Below, one piece after another: positions 62,168 to 64,000 of a DNA stretch of 64,000 nt. Position 1 is the first letter of the stretch. The number at the start of each line of letters is the position of its first letter. The position numbers were made by a program, and so were the translations under genes. The DNA is taken from assembly GCA_028875055.1 (NCBI GenBank), contig JAPPGG010000034.1:1-64000 (forward strand). The letters run 5' to 3'. This stretch comes from Chloroflexota bacterium. GTDB lineage: Bacteria; Chloroflexota; Dehalococcoidia; Lucifugimonadales; UBA3495. Under the pieces are notes generated by a model. The model did no database searches, had not been told where the DNA came from, and saw only the letters and a list, made by a program, of their open reading frames with translations.

Positions 62168-63448
62168 TTATGCGGGAGACGCTACGGGAGTGCGGACAAA
62201 ATAGATGCCCCGCAGGGACCCGTTGGCCAGGCTCAGCGCCATCGCCACTATGAAAGCGGCCCCACCCACCGACAGAATCAGGGGCGCGTTGAGGAAGGAT
62301 ACATCCACCAGCCCGGCGTTGACCGCGTTGGCGAGCGCCATGCTGCCTCCAACGTGGAAGGAGTAAACGCCGGACACCCGGCCGCGCACCGAGTCGTCCA
62401 CGATGGTCTGGATCACTGTATGAGTGATGGTCATGAACCCGCCCTGGTTCATGCCCATTATGACGGTTGCGCCCAGCGACACCCATACATCGGAAGACAA
62501 TGCCAGGATTATTGGCCCCAGTCCACTGCTGAGCCCAAATATCAGGAATAGCCGGCCTCTCGTCTTTTCGCTGCGTACGCCAGCCAGCCAGATAGCCGTG
62601 AACATTGCGCCCAGGCCCACACCCATTATCAGCAACTGGGTTCCGTTCTCCGAACTGATGCCCAGCTTGTCCTCCGATATGGCCGGCAGCACCGACTCAA
62701 AGGACATCGTCAACGAGCAGTGGCCCAGGACTATCAGGATCATCGCCAGCAACCGGGGCCGGCGGTAAACGTAGGCAAACCCGGCAACCAGATTGCCGAA
62801 GAAGCCCCGGCGGGCGTCAATTCTGCCGGTGGAGCGGGTTACAATGCGAGCAACCTGTACCAGGCCCAGGGCGTACAGCACGGCGCAGGCCCAGAATACG
62901 GGCTCGTTGCCAAAGTACAGCGCCACCAGGAAGCCCACCATGCCACCGACAAACCGCGAACCCTGCTGCGTCGCCTCATTCAGGGCAATGGCGTTGGGCA
63001 GAACTTCCCGGGGGACCAGGTTGGGCACCAGCGATTGGGTGGTGGTCATCTGGGCCGAACGCAGGGTGCCATTCAGCAGGGACAACCCCACCAGCCACCA
63101 GATGTTGGCCAGCCCCACCATTACCAGCAGGGCCAGGAGGATGTTGTGCGCCAGGTTCAGGGTGTAGGTCCATTGCAGGACGGTTTGACGGTTAAAGCGG
63201 TCGGCCAGAAAGCCGGTTATTACGGTGGAGAACACCCGGGGAATCATTGCGGCGAAGGTTACGACGCCGACCCACAGGTAAAGTTCGGTATATTCGTTGG
63301 CCAGCACGGCCCGCGCGCCGATCAGCGCCCAGGCCGCCGCCCCGGCACACAGATTGGCGGTCCAAAGTGTGAAGTAGTCCTTGTGTTCCAGCGCCAGGAG
63401 AAAGCGGCTGAAGGGCGTTGCTAGAGAGCCTCTGAGTCCAGATGCCAA
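62168..63448 (-). CDS. MFS transporter
   Basis: Twelve predicted helices, 426 aa, with the MFS motif A-like ITGFLADRFNRQTVLQW after helix 2 and a similar RSEKTRGRLFLIF loop in the second half. It resembles the EntS/tetracycline-type MFS-3 efflux group. It probably exports a small molecule; substrate unknown. TTG start with GGAGAG upstream. Confidence 0.88.
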   Translation of the reverse strand: MASGLRGSLATPFSRFLLALEHKDYFTLWTANLCAGAAAWALIGARAVLANEYTELYLWVGVVTFAAMIPRVFSTVITGFLADRFNRQTVLQWTYTLNLAHNILLALLVMVGLANIWWLVGLSLLNGTLRSAQMTTTQSLVPNLVPREVLPNAIALNEATQQGSRFVGGMVGFLVALYFGNEPVFWACAVLYALGLVQVARIVTRSTGRIDARRGFFGNLVAGFAYVYRRPRLLAMILIVLGHCSLTMSFESVLPAISEDKLGISSENGTQLLIMGVGLGAMFTAIWLAGVRSEKTRGRLFLIFGLSSGLGPIILALSSDVWVSLGATVIMGMNQGGFMTITHTVIQTIVDDSVRGRVSGVYSFHVGGSMALANAVNAGLVDVSFLNAPLILSVGGAAFIVAMALSLANGSLRGIYFVRTPVASPA

Positions 63449-63913
63449 AACTGCTCTCCGGTTGAATAATCCCGGTTATTGAAGCCGTCCTTCGCTTCGG
63501 TTGGCTTTGCTCTACAATGTGGCAACCGCGATGCATGGCAAGCGCCGCTGAACAGGACAACTGGAGTGTCACTTAAACCGAAGCTCGACGGGACGGGTCT
63601 TGCCGTGTTAGGCGGATTATATACCCAGACTTCAACTGGGGAAAGGGTGACCACGTCCAGGTTCAGGGTCATCGCCTCTCAGCTTTGGGCCTGACCCGTC
63701 GTTACTGCGGAGACAGGAACCACGAGTACAGGACAAGGCTGTCTCGGCAGTTAGTCAAAGGGCAAAGCGGACAGCAAGTTTCAAATGCAATTGCCCCGCG
63801 TACGGGCTGATGTTGCATTTCGGGTGGCTTATATAATTAGTCGCGAGCTTGAAACCTGCCCTGGCTGCATTTCGACCGTCGGCTGTCCTGGCAAGAAGGG
63901 ACTGTGTGCCCAG
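63449..63913. other. Gene-poor end region
   Basis: About 465 bases with no recognised gene on either strand. A TATAAT hexamer at 63832-63837 could be a plus-strand -10 but lacks a good -35. I looked for tRNA, SRP RNA, RNase P RNA, tmRNA and 6S-like signatures by eye and saw none. Confidence 0.35.
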
Positions 63914-64000
63914 TTAGCTGACCGCGGCCCAGCGGGGCAGAGAAGAAACGCGTACGCTCGCTACGAGGTAGAAGGCGCCGTCCATGCGCTGGATTTCCAG
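63914..64000 (-). CDS. Possible C-terminal fragment of a gene leaving the window
   Basis: An open minus-strand frame enters from beyond 64000 and ends at TAA (63914-63916) after 28 codons: EIQRMDGAFYLVASVRVSS is the readable part. The RMDGAFYLV stretch looks like the end of a small alpha/beta domain, but 28 codons are too few to be certain. Confidence 0.25.
   Translation of the reverse strand: MEIQRMDGAFYLVASVRVSSLPRWAAVS

Noticed and set aside
63449-63913. Structural RNA (SRP, 6S, RNase P, tmRNA) at the window end
   Set aside because: None of the conserved core sequences could be seen.

Overview
The window is a dense, GC-rich (roughly 60%) bacterial chromosome segment with about 58 protein genes, one tRNA and several regulatory RNAs. 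The gene content (CaiB/BaiF CoA transferase, HpcH/HpaI aldolase, CoxL-like molybdoenzyme, DUF35-thiolase pair, GMP synthase and purine genes mixed with lineage-specific unknowns) and the many short inverted-repeat elements suggest a Chloroflexota member, probably of the Dehalococcoidia/SAR202 type. This is an inference from gene repertoire; there is no rRNA to confirm it. GTG and TTG starts are frequent, and many starts were moved from the longest open frame to the codon that follows a good Shine-Dalgarno (SD) sequence.

Layout: 0-5.5 kb is a minus-strand cobalamin operon (cbiE, cobN, a small unknown) behind a promoter, a cobalamin riboswitch and an intrinsic terminator. 5.5-13.9 kb holds an inverted-repeat element, a Gfo/Idh/MocA oxidoreductase, a SagB-like double nitroreductase, a MoaD-like protein, a CoxL-like molybdoenzyme, a rhomboid protease, a cytidylate-kinase-like protein and an acetyltransferase. 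14.3-16.8 kb is a minus-strand trpA-aroH-aroG aromatic amino acid operon with a 16-residue leader peptide (Phe-Tyr-Tyr) overlapping a terminator in front of aroG. 17-33 kb carries a CAAX-type protease, an amidase pair, a trehalose-phosphate synthase locus, a membrane pyrophosphatase and a run of catabolic or housekeeping enzymes (SDR, formamidase, SbcD-like phosphoesterase, CoA transferase, ribokinase, NUDIX, ComF). 33-48 kb is mostly carbon and acyl-CoA metabolism (HMGL-like lyase, acyl-CoA ligase, DUF35/thiolase, ThDP enzyme, HpcH/HpaI aldolase) plus PII, EVE, RNase D, an M20 peptidase and a DMT transporter. tRNA-Glu(CTC) follows. 48.7-57.5 kb is a plus-strand purine cluster (guaA, purD, purE, purB, purC, purS) interleaved with unknown genes. 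57.7-63.5 kb has a beta-propeller protein, a thioredoxin-like gene, a monooxygenase, an aminotransferase and an MFS exporter.

The most interesting find is a 71-codon minus-strand gene at 59536-59751 that a normal gene caller misses. It has a strong SD, an in-frame TGA at codon 13 exactly where glutaredoxins carry their catalytic cysteine, an uninterrupted glutaredoxin-like frame after it, and a perfect hairpin with a G-starting loop 27 nt downstream of the TGA, as expected of a bacterial SECIS element. I read it as a selenocysteine (UxxS) glutaredoxin-like protein in an operon with a thioredoxin-like gene. Other notable items are the aro leader-peptide attenuator, the riboswitch with a complete expression platform, a small upstream ORF coupled to the trehalose synthase gene with a palindrome over its promoter, and a family of at least four MITE-like repeats with a shared terminal inverted repeat.
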